From contig CBDAFL010000168.1 in assembly GCA_965195225.1 (NCBI GenBank), positions 27,505-91,504 of the forward strand: 64,000 bases of DNA, in the 5' to 3' direction. The translations under genes and the position numbers were made by a program. The DNA comes from JAHIKV01 sp965195225 (GTDB lineage Bacteria > Planctomycetota > Planctomycetia > Pirellulales > Thermoguttaceae). Positions within the stretch are counted from its first letter, which is position 1. Each line of letters opens with the position of its first letter. The notes beneath the pieces are model-generated. The model did no database searches, was not told where the DNA came from, and worked only from the letters and a program-made list of their open reading frames with translations. This document shows positions 43,771 to 51,065 of this stretch, in pieces.

Positions 43771-44048
43771 AGCGACTCCTCCTGCGGTCGACCGCCTTTG
43801 TGCGCGCGGCGAAACGTGCGATAAAGCGCGATCCGCAACGGGCCGTCGGTCTTCAGCGTGCTCTTGATATTCTGTCGGCCGACGCATTTCATCCGCAACT
43901 AAGAACGCACAAGCTCAAGGGGAGCCTTGAGGGGCATTGGGCGTGCAGCGTCGGCCACGACTTGCGAATCGTTTTTCGGTTCGTGCGGCACGACGGTGAC
44001 GAGGCCATTCTTCTGGAGTCGTTCGGCACTCATGAAGAGGTCTACTGA
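43767..44048 (+). CDS. YafQ/RelE-type mRNA-interferase toxin
   Basis: 93 residues from GTG at 43767, which overlaps the antitoxin stop (GTGA). AFVRAAKRAIKRDPQRAVGLQRALDILSADAFHPQLRTHKLKGSLEGHWACSVGHDLRIVFRFVRHDGDEAILLESFGTHEEVY is the YafQ-like RelE fold, with the HKLKGxLxGxW block and the SFGTHEEVY end, where the conserved His acts in RNA cleavage. Confidence 0.88.
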   Translation: MKRLLLRSTAFVRAAKRAIKRDPQRAVGLQRALDILSADAFHPQLRTHKLKGSLEGHWACSVGHDLRIVFRFVRHDGDEAILLESFGTHEEVY

Positions 44049-44063
44049 AGCTCGACTTCCTCC

Positions 44064-44513
44064 TCACGTGTCAAACGAAAACGCCGTCGGCGCCACATGG
44101 AAAAAGGCTGAGAGCTTCCCGATCTGATCGCGGGTCAGCCTTCTTCGGCCGGCAATGACGGCGGAGATCGTGGGGGCGGCGATGCCGGTTTTGCGCTTGA
44201 CCTGCGCTTGAGTAACGCCCTTGACTTCGATCAAGTGGGCAAGCATTTCGCTGTCGCCTACCCGTCGGCGCGGAAACTTCGCCTTCTCGTAATTTTCCAA
44301 CAGTTCAAGGAGTACCGACAGGTAGCCTGCCTCGCCGCGCGACAGCTTGCCGCCGCGGGCCTTTTTTCCCAGCAGCTTGTTGGCAAGCGCCAGCGCGCGC
44401 CGATGGACGTTGGCCGACTCGATCGGCCACAGCGGCAACTGCCGGATCAACTCGATGTAGTCCGTCGGCACGACAACCGGGGGCTGTGTGTCTTGATCAG
44501 CGTCCCTAGTCAT
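44064..44513 (-). CDS. HTH (HigA-like) protein, third gene of a hicBA cassette
   Basis: 149 residues from the ATG at 44513, which overlaps the hicA stop (ATGA). The N-terminal ~70 residues (VPTDYIELIRQLPLWPIESANVHRRALALANKLL) are helical; the C-terminus is an XRE HTH: EMLAHLIEVKGVTQAQVKRKTGIAAPTISAVIAGRRRLTRDQIGKLSAFFHV. Similar HTH proteins partner HigB toxins, but here it follows hicB and hicA. It is probably a third, regulatory member. Confidence 0.8.
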   Translation of the reverse strand: MTRDADQDTQPPVVVPTDYIELIRQLPLWPIESANVHRRALALANKLLGKKARGGKLSRGEAGYLSVLLELLENYEKAKFPRRRVGDSEMLAHLIEVKGVTQAQVKRKTGIAAPTISAVIAGRRRLTRDQIGKLSAFFHVAPTAFSFDT

Positions 44514-44725
44514 AAATCTTCCGGTCGTAATCCAGTGCGTTTGGCGATTCTCGCTAACATCCTTGGCCCGATTTCCTCTTGATCGTGAAAAGAGAACACA
44601 AAATTTTGCCAGCCGGAACGAGCAAGAACGCGATGCGATCCTCCCGACTGGCGTTTGATGGTCCAGCCAGCCCGAAGCAACGCCGCCAGGAGGCGTCTGG
44701 CCTTGACTGTTCGCCATTGCGTCAT
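44510..44725 (-). CDS. hicA: HicA-type mRNA-interferase toxin
   Basis: 71 residues. VKARRLLAALLRAGWTIKRQSGGSHRVLARSGWQNFVFSFHDQEEIGPRMLARIAKRTGL matches the HicA/YcfA dsRBD-like fold; the catalytic His is in GGSHRVL. Its start and its stop both overlap neighbours as ATGA, giving a tightly coupled three-gene unit. Confidence 0.87.
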   Translation of the reverse strand: MTQWRTVKARRLLAALLRAGWTIKRQSGGSHRVLARSGWQNFVFSFHDQEEIGPRMLARIAKRTGLRPEDL

Positions 44726-44928
44726 GCAACCACCAGAAAAGCGGATGTCACTTCGGGAACTTCCTCGCCGTGTTCCAAACGATCCGCAATTGCCCGCAAC
44801 GCCAGCGCTTCGACTCGCGTAATCGCCTCCTCGCGGGTTTGACCGTAAGCCATGGTTCCCGGAAGCTCAGGAACCTCGGCCAACCAGCGGCCGTCGGTTT
44901 CGCGTTCGGTCTCGATAGACATTCTCAC
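44722..44928 (-). CDS. hicB: HicB-type antitoxin
   Basis: 68 residues from GTG at 44928 (AAGGAG 6 bases upstream); an ATG two codons later (44922) is possible. SIETERETDGRWLAEVPELPGTMAYGQTREEAITRVEALALRAIADRLEHGE is the partial RNase H-like fold of HicB. It lacks a C-terminal RHH or HTH DNA-binding domain; the downstream HTH protein could supply that function. Confidence 0.87.
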   Translation of the reverse strand: MRMSIETERETDGRWLAEVPELPGTMAYGQTREEAITRVEALALRAIADRLEHGEEVPEVTSAFLVVA

Positions 44929-45065
44929 AATCCGCTCCTTAATAATTACCAAATACCCCTGTCGAGTAGTATTCTACTCCCCATGTTGTGTTCGGTCAAC
45001 TGCGATGGCAATTCATCGGCAAGATTGCATTGGCGACATCGATTCAGAACTCTATGATAAAGCTT

Positions 45066-46913
45066 ATGTCACAAGCTGCATGTTTCGACGTTCTGGTGAT
45101 CGGCGGCGGACACGCCGGCGCCGAGGCCGCGCTGGCCGCGGCACGCTTGGGCGCAAACACCGCCCTGCTGACCAGCAACCTCGAAACCATCGGGCAGATG
45201 AGTTGCAATCCGGCCATCGGCGGAGTGGGCAAGGGGCAGATCGTCCGCGAAATCGACGCCCTCGGCGGCGCCATGGGTCGGGCCATCGACGCGACCGGAA
45301 TTCAGTTCCGAATGCTCAACCGCCGCAAGGGGCCGGCAGTGCACGGTCCCCGCGCCCAGGCCGACAAACTCGCTTACCAGCATGAAATCCGCCGAATACT
45401 CGAAACGCGGCCGGGACTCACCCTGCTGGAAGAAACGGTCGAGGACTTGCTCGTCGAAGATATGTCTGAAATACCGCTTGCGGCTTCGCAACGTCGGCCA
45501 CGGATCGTCGGCGTCAGCACCGCCAACGACGTGACATATCGCGCCCGGGCGGTGATCCTTTGCGCCGGCACGTTCTTGCGGGGTCTGCTCCATTTTGGCG
45601 ACGCCGCCATGCCCGGCGGTCGAATGGGCGAACCGACCTCCGCGGGAATCAGCGGGGCGCTTGCCCGATTGGGGTTCGAGCTACAGCGGTTCAAGACCGG
45701 CACGCCACCGCGAATCGACGGCCGGACAATTGACTACGGCAAAACCAAGCTCCAGCCGGGCGACGAGCGGCCCGAACCGTTTTCCTTTCTCGCCGATCGG
45801 ATCGACGTGGAGCAGATTCCATGTTGGATCGCACGGACCACGCCGGAAGTTCACGAGCTGGTCCGCGCCAACTTGCACCGCGCGCCGATGTACAGCGGGC
45901 AGATTCTATCGGCCGGACCGCGCTACTGCCCTTCGATCGAAACCAAGGTCGTCCGCTTCGCCGAAAAGCCACGGCACCAATTGTTTCTTGAACCGGAGGG
46001 GCGAACGACGCCGGAGGTCTACGTCAACGGCCTGGCGACCAGCCTGCCGCGCGACGTGCAAGACGCCATGTTGCATCTGATACCCGGCCTGGAAGGGGCG
46101 AAGATTCTCCGCTACGGATACGCCATCGAATACGACTATTTGCCGCCTGTGCAGTTGACCGCGTCGCTGGAGACGAAGCGCGTCGCGGGCCTGTACTGCG
46201 CCGGTCAGATCAACGGCACCACCGGCTACGAAGAGGCCGCCGCCGCGGGACTGCTGGCCGGGGCCAACGCCGCGCTCGCGCTGCGGGGCGAGGAGCCGCT
46301 GATACTCGGCCGCGATCAGGCGTATATCGGCGTGATGATCGACGACCTGATCACGCGCGGCGTGGACGAGCCGTACCGGATGTTCACCAGCCGGGCGGAG
46401 TATCGGCTGCTGTTGCGGCCGGACAATGCCGACCGGCGGCTGACCCCGCTGGCCCATCGGCTCGGATTGGCCGACGAGCAACGTCACCGGCGGCTGCAAG
46501 CGAAGGAAGCGGAGATCGCCCGAGCCGCGCGGCTGTTGGAAACCACCCATTTTGAATCGGTTTCAGCTATAAAAATGCTCCGCCGGCCGGAAGTGACTTG
46601 GACAGATTTGGTCTCGCGTTTGCCACAACTGGAATCGGTCTCGGCGGCAGCGGCGGATCAGGTCGCTTACGACGCGAAATACTCGGGCTACATAGCCCGG
46701 CAGCAGGTTGACATAGCCCGACAACAACGATTGGCCGCCCGCCGCATTCCGGCGGAGATCGACTATGAATCGGTGCCTCATCTTCGGGCGGAGGCCCGCG
46801 AGAAGCTGGCCCGCGTTGGTCCCATCGATCTGGGCCAGGCGGCGCGGGTCAGCGGCATCACGCCGGCCGACCTGACGGTGTTGATGATCCATCTGGAATC
46901 GTATCGGCGATAA
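45066..46913 (+). CDS. mnmG: tRNA uridine 5-carboxymethylaminomethyl modification enzyme MnmG (GidA)
   Basis: 615 residues from the ATG at 45066. FDVLVIGGGHAGAEAALAAARLG (FAD), TIGQMSCNPAIGGVGKGQIVREIDALGG, FRMLNRRKGPAVHGPRAQADK, GYEEAAAAGLLAGANAALAL and FTSRAEYRLLLRPDNADRRL are all hallmark blocks. With MnmE it adds the cmnm5 group to U34 of certain tRNAs using methylene-THF and FAD. It is flanked on both sides by toxin-antitoxin loci. The ribosome site is weak. Confidence 0.97.
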   Translation: MSQAACFDVLVIGGGHAGAEAALAAARLGANTALLTSNLETIGQMSCNPAIGGVGKGQIVREIDALGGAMGRAIDATGIQFRMLNRRKGPAVHGPRAQADKLAYQHEIRRILETRPGLTLLEETVEDLLVEDMSEIPLAASQRRPRIVGVSTANDVTYRARAVILCAGTFLRGLLHFGDAAMPGGRMGEPTSAGISGALARLGFELQRFKTGTPPRIDGRTIDYGKTKLQPGDERPEPFSFLADRIDVEQIPCWIARTTPEVHELVRANLHRAPMYSGQILSAGPRYCPSIETKVVRFAEKPRHQLFLEPEGRTTPEVYVNGLATSLPRDVQDAMLHLIPGLEGAKILRYGYAIEYDYLPPVQLTASLETKRVAGLYCAGQINGTTGYEEAAAAGLLAGANAALALRGEEPLILGRDQAYIGVMIDDLITRGVDEPYRMFTSRAEYRLLLRPDNADRRLTPLAHRLGLADEQRHRRLQAKEAEIARAARLLETTHFESVSAIKMLRRPEVTWTDLVSRLPQLESVSAAAADQVAYDAKYSGYIARQQVDIARQQRLAARRIPAEIDYESVPHLRAEAREKLARVGPIDLGQAARVSGITPADLTVLMIHLESYRR

Positions 46914-46989
46914 TTCGTTGCGAAAACTATGTACCGCCCGGTCAAGCGATACTATAATATGTGAGGGTCGAGAAAACGGGAGAAGTTGC

Positions 46990-47238
46990 ATGACGATCAC
47001 TGTTCAACTTTCACCGCGGATCGAGGAAGTTTTGGCGACTCGCGCCCGCGAACACGGGCTGACCGTGGACGCCTACGTCCAATCGGTCATCGAGAGCGCG
47101 GCTGTCGGGCAGGAAATGCTCGCCATGTCGCCGGAGGATTTTGAGGCGGCACTCGACGAATTATCGGCCGGTTCCGAACGATTGCCCCTTCTTTCACCAG
47201 AGGCGTATAGCCGCGAAGGCATTTACGGGAACGGCTGA
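46990..47238 (+). CDS. RHH-type antitoxin of a broken VapC pair
   Basis: 82 residues from the ATG at 46990 (GGGAG upstream); a TATAAT at 46953-46958 is a likely -10 box. TITVQLSPRIEEVLATRAREHGLTVDAYVQSVIESA is a ribbon-helix-helix unit, and LLSPEAYSREGIYGNG is the C-terminal tail typical of antitoxins that partner PIN-domain toxins. Its stop overlaps the remnant of such a toxin. Confidence 0.78.
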   Translation: MTITVQLSPRIEEVLATRAREHGLTVDAYVQSVIESAAVGQEMLAMSPEDFEAALDELSAGSERLPLLSPEAYSREGIYGNG

Positions 47239-47282
47239 CGCCTTATCTCGCCGACACCAACATTCTGTTGCGTCCGTTCACC
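47235..47282 (+). pseudogene. Truncated VapC (PIN-domain) toxin N-terminus
   Basis: In a frame overlapping the antitoxin stop, the DNA codes LTPYLADTNILLRPFT, the first strand of a PIN domain with its catalytic Asp (ADTNILLR). At 47283 the frame runs directly into the GGGGACTGTCCC palindrome and loses all similarity. No ATG or GTG start remains. The other PIN acidic residues are absent, so the toxin is dead. Confidence 0.72.
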
Positions 47283-47362
47283 GGGGACTGTCCCAATTTT
47301 CGCGGCGTGAGGAACGTTGCCGGGCGAATTGACTTGCCCGCCGCGAAAATGGGACTGTCCCC
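47283..47362. repeat. Palindromic repeat family G (GGGGACTGTCCC), at the break of vapC
   Basis: Arm 47283-47306 (GGGGACTGTCCCAATTTTCG...) and arm 47340-47362 (...CGAAAATGGGACTGTCCCC) are inverted with one mismatch. The same family occurs inside the small gene at 61957-62002. Confidence 0.85.
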
Positions 47363-47398
47363 CTCGCGTCGCGGGAAGGGACAACGCGGCCCGAGATG

Positions 47399-47692
47399 AT
47401 GGATTTCGCAACTGCGCGAGCGCTTTTGCAGTCCGCAAAGGCGCTTGCGCGGCTTGTAAGAGTGCTCGCGCAGCCCGTAAAAGTGCTCGCGCAGCCTGTA
47501 AGAGTGCTCGCGCAGGCCGTAACAGTGCTCGCGCAGCCCGTAACAGTGCTCGCGCAGCCCGTAACAGTGCTCGCGCAGGCCGTAATAGTGCTCGCGCAGC
47601 TCGTAACAGTGCTCGCGCAGCCCGTAATAGTGCTCGCGCAGCTCGTAACAGTGCTCGCGCAGCCCGTAACAGTGCTTGCGCAGGACGGCGGA
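47399..47692. repeat. 21-bp tandem array (minisatellite), ~14 units
   Basis: GTGCTCGCGCAG starts at 47462, 47483, 47504, 47525, 47546, 47567, 47588, 47609, 47630 and 47651, with a GTGCTTGCGCAG at 47672; three degenerate units precede (47399, 47420, 47441). The variable part is YYCGTAAYA. There are no spacers. Because 21 is a multiple of three, three frames are open through it and encode heptad repeats (VLAQPVT on plus; ALLRAAR on minus). No ribosome site or flanking coding signal supports a gene. Confidence 0.93.
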
Positions 47693-47962
47693 GTGTTCCT
47701 AAGTTCAATGACGCAAAGGACTTAGGGATAAAACCGCCAGAAACGAACAAGGAGAGCAACGGATTAACAAGTCAAGATCAAGCGTTCCCGTCGTGTAGAA
47801 AGGGCACTGCTGGACAAGTCAGCATGGCACCCGGCGGGGGTCGAACGTCCAGGTCGTCTCGTTCGACTCCAGATCGGTCAGCAAGAATCACAAATGTTAC
47901 TCGTCCTTGCCCAGAACACCAAAACTGGTAATGTGTCCCCCGATTAGCCCCCGATTAGCCGA

Positions 47963-48685
47963 TTAGGCCCACCCGAAACGTCGTTTCGCCACATGCAACG
48001 CCAAAGACTGAATGAGTTCAACCAACTTGACGTCTTTCGCGACGAAGAGTTGCTGCTCTTTCTTTTGTTTCATGGATCCGGACTTGAAGGTGGTCAATTG
48101 GTCAATCGGAATGTCCTCTTTGATGTGAAATCGCTTGCCCGAGTGCGTGTAGTAGTTCCTGACGTTGTAGAAGAACAAACCTATTTCCTTAAGCTTACAG
48201 GTGTCATCTGGCTTACGGGTGTCATCTGGCTTATACAAGCTCAGGAGACTCCTTTTGATCGTTTCGGGAGCGCCGGAGAAGCTGGCCTCAAAGTGGGAAC
48301 GGTGGTTGGTGCCTTTGGCGTGCTCGAAGAAGATGTCGATGCAGGTGAGCGCGAGATAGAGTCGCAGCGCCTTGATGTCCCATTGGATGCCGGTGACTTC
48401 CTGGCCCAAAAGGACATAACCAGATGCACCCGCCGCATTTTTGACTAAATCGAGGTGGCCAATGAACTCCACTCGGTCTATAAGAGCGTTCAGACGCTCC
48501 TTGAGTGTCAGTTCGCCGGACTTGATCTGTTCGGGGCTGAGTGGGCTGTTCTGATCAGCGAGCTCAATGTCGTGGCTGACTTGCTCAGCGGTGCATTGCA
48601 AGTCCATGAACTTGATAACGTCGTAATTGAAGTTCGGGTTGAAGACCGTGTAGTCCTTCAGAAACCCCGTACTCAAAATATCCAT
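47963..48685 (-). CDS. HEPN-like protein (R-x4-H motif), function unknown
   Basis: 240 residues from the ATG at 48685 (GGAGGAG upstream). All-helical. IKALRLYLALTCIDIFFEHAKG and GLFFYNVRNYYTHSGKRFHI contain R-N-Y-Y-T-H, the R-x4-H signature of HEPN ribonucleases. A tandem in-frame duplication KPDDTR/KPDDTC lies just before it (about residues 165-176). HEPN proteins often act in RNA-targeting toxin or defence systems, usually with an antitoxin; none is adjacent here. GC is lower than in flanking genes. Confidence 0.6.
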   Translation of the reverse strand: MDILSTGFLKDYTVFNPNFNYDVIKFMDLQCTAEQVSHDIELADQNSPLSPEQIKSGELTLKERLNALIDRVEFIGHLDLVKNAAGASGYVLLGQEVTGIQWDIKALRLYLALTCIDIFFEHAKGTNHRSHFEASFSGAPETIKRSLLSLYKPDDTRKPDDTCKLKEIGLFFYNVRNYYTHSGKRFHIKEDIPIDQLTTFKSGSMKQKKEQQLFVAKDVKLVELIQSLALHVAKRRFGWA

Positions 48686-48804
48686 GTCATCTCCTCCGAG
48701 TGAAAAAAGTTCCGTGGTCGCCATACGTAATTCATGGTAATTGCGTATGGCGTCCCCCGATTACAATTGCGTATGGCGTCCCCCGATTACGTCCCCCGAT
48801 TACT

Positions 48805-49422
48805 CTATCTTTGCCTATTGCGTTCTTGCTCTTTTTGCAATCGTTGTTTTTCCAGAGAATTAGCTGCGGCATGTGCAGCTTTTCCCGCCTCATTTTCACT
48901 CATCCCGCTATTACGAAATTGATCGTAAGCGTAGTCCCATTCTCTATTACTTACATGGGTTCGATTGGCGGGGAGAGGGAGGGAGGGGGAACTGGATGGC
49001 TTGTTGAAAGTACATGCAAGTACAAGCATCAATACTCCGGCAGGTACAGTGAGAATATGTATCCACCAGCTACACTCGTCCTGGTCTAAACGAAGAGCTA
49101 ATTCGTAGGGGAGATAACTAAACTTGTCTAGCTCTTCGCATTTAGCTAAGTGTTCAAGTTTCTCATCCTGTTTGAGTACCCGTTGTCGTTCCGCCTCTTG
49201 TAACTTGCGTTGTTTCTCCTCTTCCATCTTTTTTAATTTAGCTTGTTGCTTTGCATAAATCTTTTCCTGTTCTCGTCTATACTGCTGTTGCAATTCCGCT
49301 GTTAATTGCTCAACAAAAGGCATTGTGACCGACCGCTTGCAATACTTACATATAACAGATTTTCCAGCTTGTAAATGATCGTATTTGATGCCATCTGTAC
49401 AATATGGGCAGAACAGTTTCAT
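48805..49422 (-). CDS. Zinc-ribbon / coiled-coil single-pass membrane protein
   Basis: 205 residues. The N-terminus FCPYCTDGIKYDHLQAGKSVICKYCKRSV is a zinc ribbon (two CxxC). A charged coiled coil follows (~45-95: YRREQEKIYAKQQAKLKKMEE, EKQRKLQEAERQ), then one membrane segment WWIHILTVPAGVLMLVLAC, and a tail with DYAYDQFRNSGMSENEAGKAAHAAANSLEKQ. AT-rich for this genome. Unknown role. Confidence 0.65.
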   Translation of the reverse strand: MKLFCPYCTDGIKYDHLQAGKSVICKYCKRSVTMPFVEQLTAELQQQYRREQEKIYAKQQAKLKKMEEEKQRKLQEAERQRVLKQDEKLEHLAKCEELDKFSYLPYELALRLDQDECSWWIHILTVPAGVLMLVLACTFNKPSSSPSLPLPANRTHVSNREWDYAYDQFRNSGMSENEAGKAAHAAANSLEKQRLQKEQERNRQR

Positions 49423-49464
49423 ATTTGACCCACTAAACGAAAAGAAAACCTCCCCTCATTTTAA

Positions 49465-49509
49465 CCCCACTACAATATCCGTCTACCCCCCGCTCGGCGT
49501 GTAGTGGGG
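49465..49509. promoter_or_regulatory. Hairpin between divergent zinc-ribbon and PEP-CTERM genes
   Basis: CCCCACTACA (49465-49474) pairs with TGTAGTGGGG (49500-49509). It sits midway between the two divergent starts and could be an operator or a leader structure. The left arm includes TACAAT. Confidence 0.4.
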
Positions 49510-49588
49510 GGGTTGTGCAACCTGCGGCACGGGTCTAAAATTCATGTTCCTGGTTCAACTCTTTTTTTCCTTTATCAAGGAGATTGCC

Positions 49589-50239
49589 ATGAAACGCATA
49601 TCTATGGTCGCGGCGTTGTTGTTGTGTGCTGGGGCGTCGGCAAACGCGGATGTGGTATTCACGGGAACGCCCGAGGGGTCGTGGAGTTGGTCAACTCGCG
49701 AGGATGTGGGGATTGGTGACAATATCGTTTGGTATCCTCAGTATCTGACCGATTTTGCATCGGCGGAATTTCAGGGATACGTTACCTACGATCCCGATGG
49801 GGGCGATCCTTCACAAGGCATACAACCTCATAATTGGAGTGGAGTGGGGTTTGATACAATCCAGGTGTTTAGTACATATCTCCTTTTGGATGCCGATACG
49901 ACGTTTTCTATACGACTTGGCGGGGACGACGGCCATTCTTTATTTGTGGATTCAGCGTTTATTGACGGCGGTGGTTTTGGAGCAGTAATTGACTATGAAT
50001 TATCCTTAGTAGCGGGCGTCCCCGTAAAAATTGAGATGGTTGGTTTCAACGGCCCTGGTGGTTGGGTGTTTGGAATTGGTTTACCATCCGGTGACGATGT
50101 TGTTAGAGGACCAATTGACGATTTACCAGGAATACGACTTAACGCTATCGGAGATTTTTCTATACCAGAACCCGCTACTATCATTATGTTGTTGATAGGA
50201 ATGGCGTGTATGTTTTATTGGATTAAACGCCGCAAATAA
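49589..50239 (+). CDS. PEP-CTERM sorted exported protein
   Basis: 216 residues from the ATG at 49589 (AAGGAG 7 bases upstream). Signal peptide KRISMVAALLLCAGASANA; a beta-rich body with TFSIRLGGDDGHSLFVDSAFI and AGVPVKIEMVGFNGPGGW, which resembles a PA14-like domain; and the sorting tail IPEPATIIMLLIGMACMFYWIKRRK. Exosortase normally cleaves at PEP and anchors such proteins in the exopolymer layer. No exosortase gene is in the window. GC is about 47%, lower than the surroundings. Confidence 0.88.
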   Translation: MKRISMVAALLLCAGASANADVVFTGTPEGSWSWSTREDVGIGDNIVWYPQYLTDFASAEFQGYVTYDPDGGDPSQGIQPHNWSGVGFDTIQVFSTYLLLDADTTFSIRLGGDDGHSLFVDSAFIDGGGFGAVIDYELSLVAGVPVKIEMVGFNGPGGWVFGIGLPSGDDVVRGPIDDLPGIRLNAIGDFSIPEPATIIMLLIGMACMFYWIKRRK

Positions 50240-50266
50240 TTAACGACGATATTCGACCTAGTTCAC

Positions 50267-50290
50267 CCCGTCTTTATAGGCGGGTTTTTT
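50267..50290 (+). terminator. Rho-independent terminator of the PEP-CTERM gene
   Basis: CCCGTCT-TTAT-AGGCGGG (one G-U pair) followed by TTTTTT, starting 27 bp after the stop. Confidence 0.85.
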
Positions 50291-51065
50291 ATTTCTTGTC
50301 GATGCCGAAGAGGCGAAGAGGGGACGAAAAGGGACGGAAAGAGTAAAGGAAAGGATAAAGGGAGAGGGGAGACTTCAGATGCCGATTCTCACGACTCAAC
50401 CAAATCCGAAATCCGGGGACACAATCAATCCTGTTCGGCACGATTGTTGCTGATCGCAAGTAGTGGCGACCCACCGTCTTCCCATGTCACCCAGTCTCGC
50501 CTTCTTGGTGGAAATAGTTCGCTGTCATTGCTGGAAACGCTTTTCCCAGATTACGCCGTCGGATACGGTCGAATGCAAGCAATCGTCGTGCCGAACAGGA
50601 TTGGGACACAATACCGATTGTGGTTATTTGGGGAACTTTGGTTTGCGGTCTGGCTTCTTTGGGAGAAGGATGCGGCCGATCAGTTCCTCCAAACGCTGAA
50701 GGAATGTTGCGTCGCCCAACGGCCGACCGGTCCGCCCATGATCGCGTAACTGATCGAGTTGTTTTTTGGGGATGGCGGCTGGGTGGCACTGTGAAAGTGT
50801 GCCACTGGCTCGGCCAGTGCTCCCGTGGGACTGATTGGCGGACAACCCTTGCCAACAAGACGTAAGTGATGGACTGGTCGTCAATTTGCCGTTTCCTCGT
50901 TTTCAATCACAACACGACGTAACATTGCCCCATCCCCAAGCACCGGCAAAGCCAGTGGCACACAACCTTAGCCTCTTTTGCCAATGCCACCCGCCGAAGG
51001 GCGTGGTTTGGTCGTTCACCACGCCCTTCGCTGCGCTCAGGGACGTGCCACCCAAACTCGACAAA
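50291..51065. other. Non-coding stretch with two inverted repeats
   Basis: Arms CAATCCTGTTCGGCACGATT (about 50429) and its inverse (about 50583-50603) enclose ~130 bp. A variant of repeat family A lies at 50779-50830 and a copy of family H (GGCGTGG...CCACGCCC, CTTCGCTGCGCTCAGGGACG) at 50985-51053. No gene is supported. Confidence 0.5.

Noticed and set aside
47399..47692. CRISPR array
   Set aside because: The units are contiguous 21-bp repeats with no spacers and no cas genes nearby.
47223..47931. Coding genes made of the 21-bp array (VLAQPVT, ALLRAAR or NSARAAR repeats)
   Set aside because: Frames are open only because 21 is a multiple of three; no ribosome site, and flanking sequence has no coding character. 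Kept as a finding on the repeat only.
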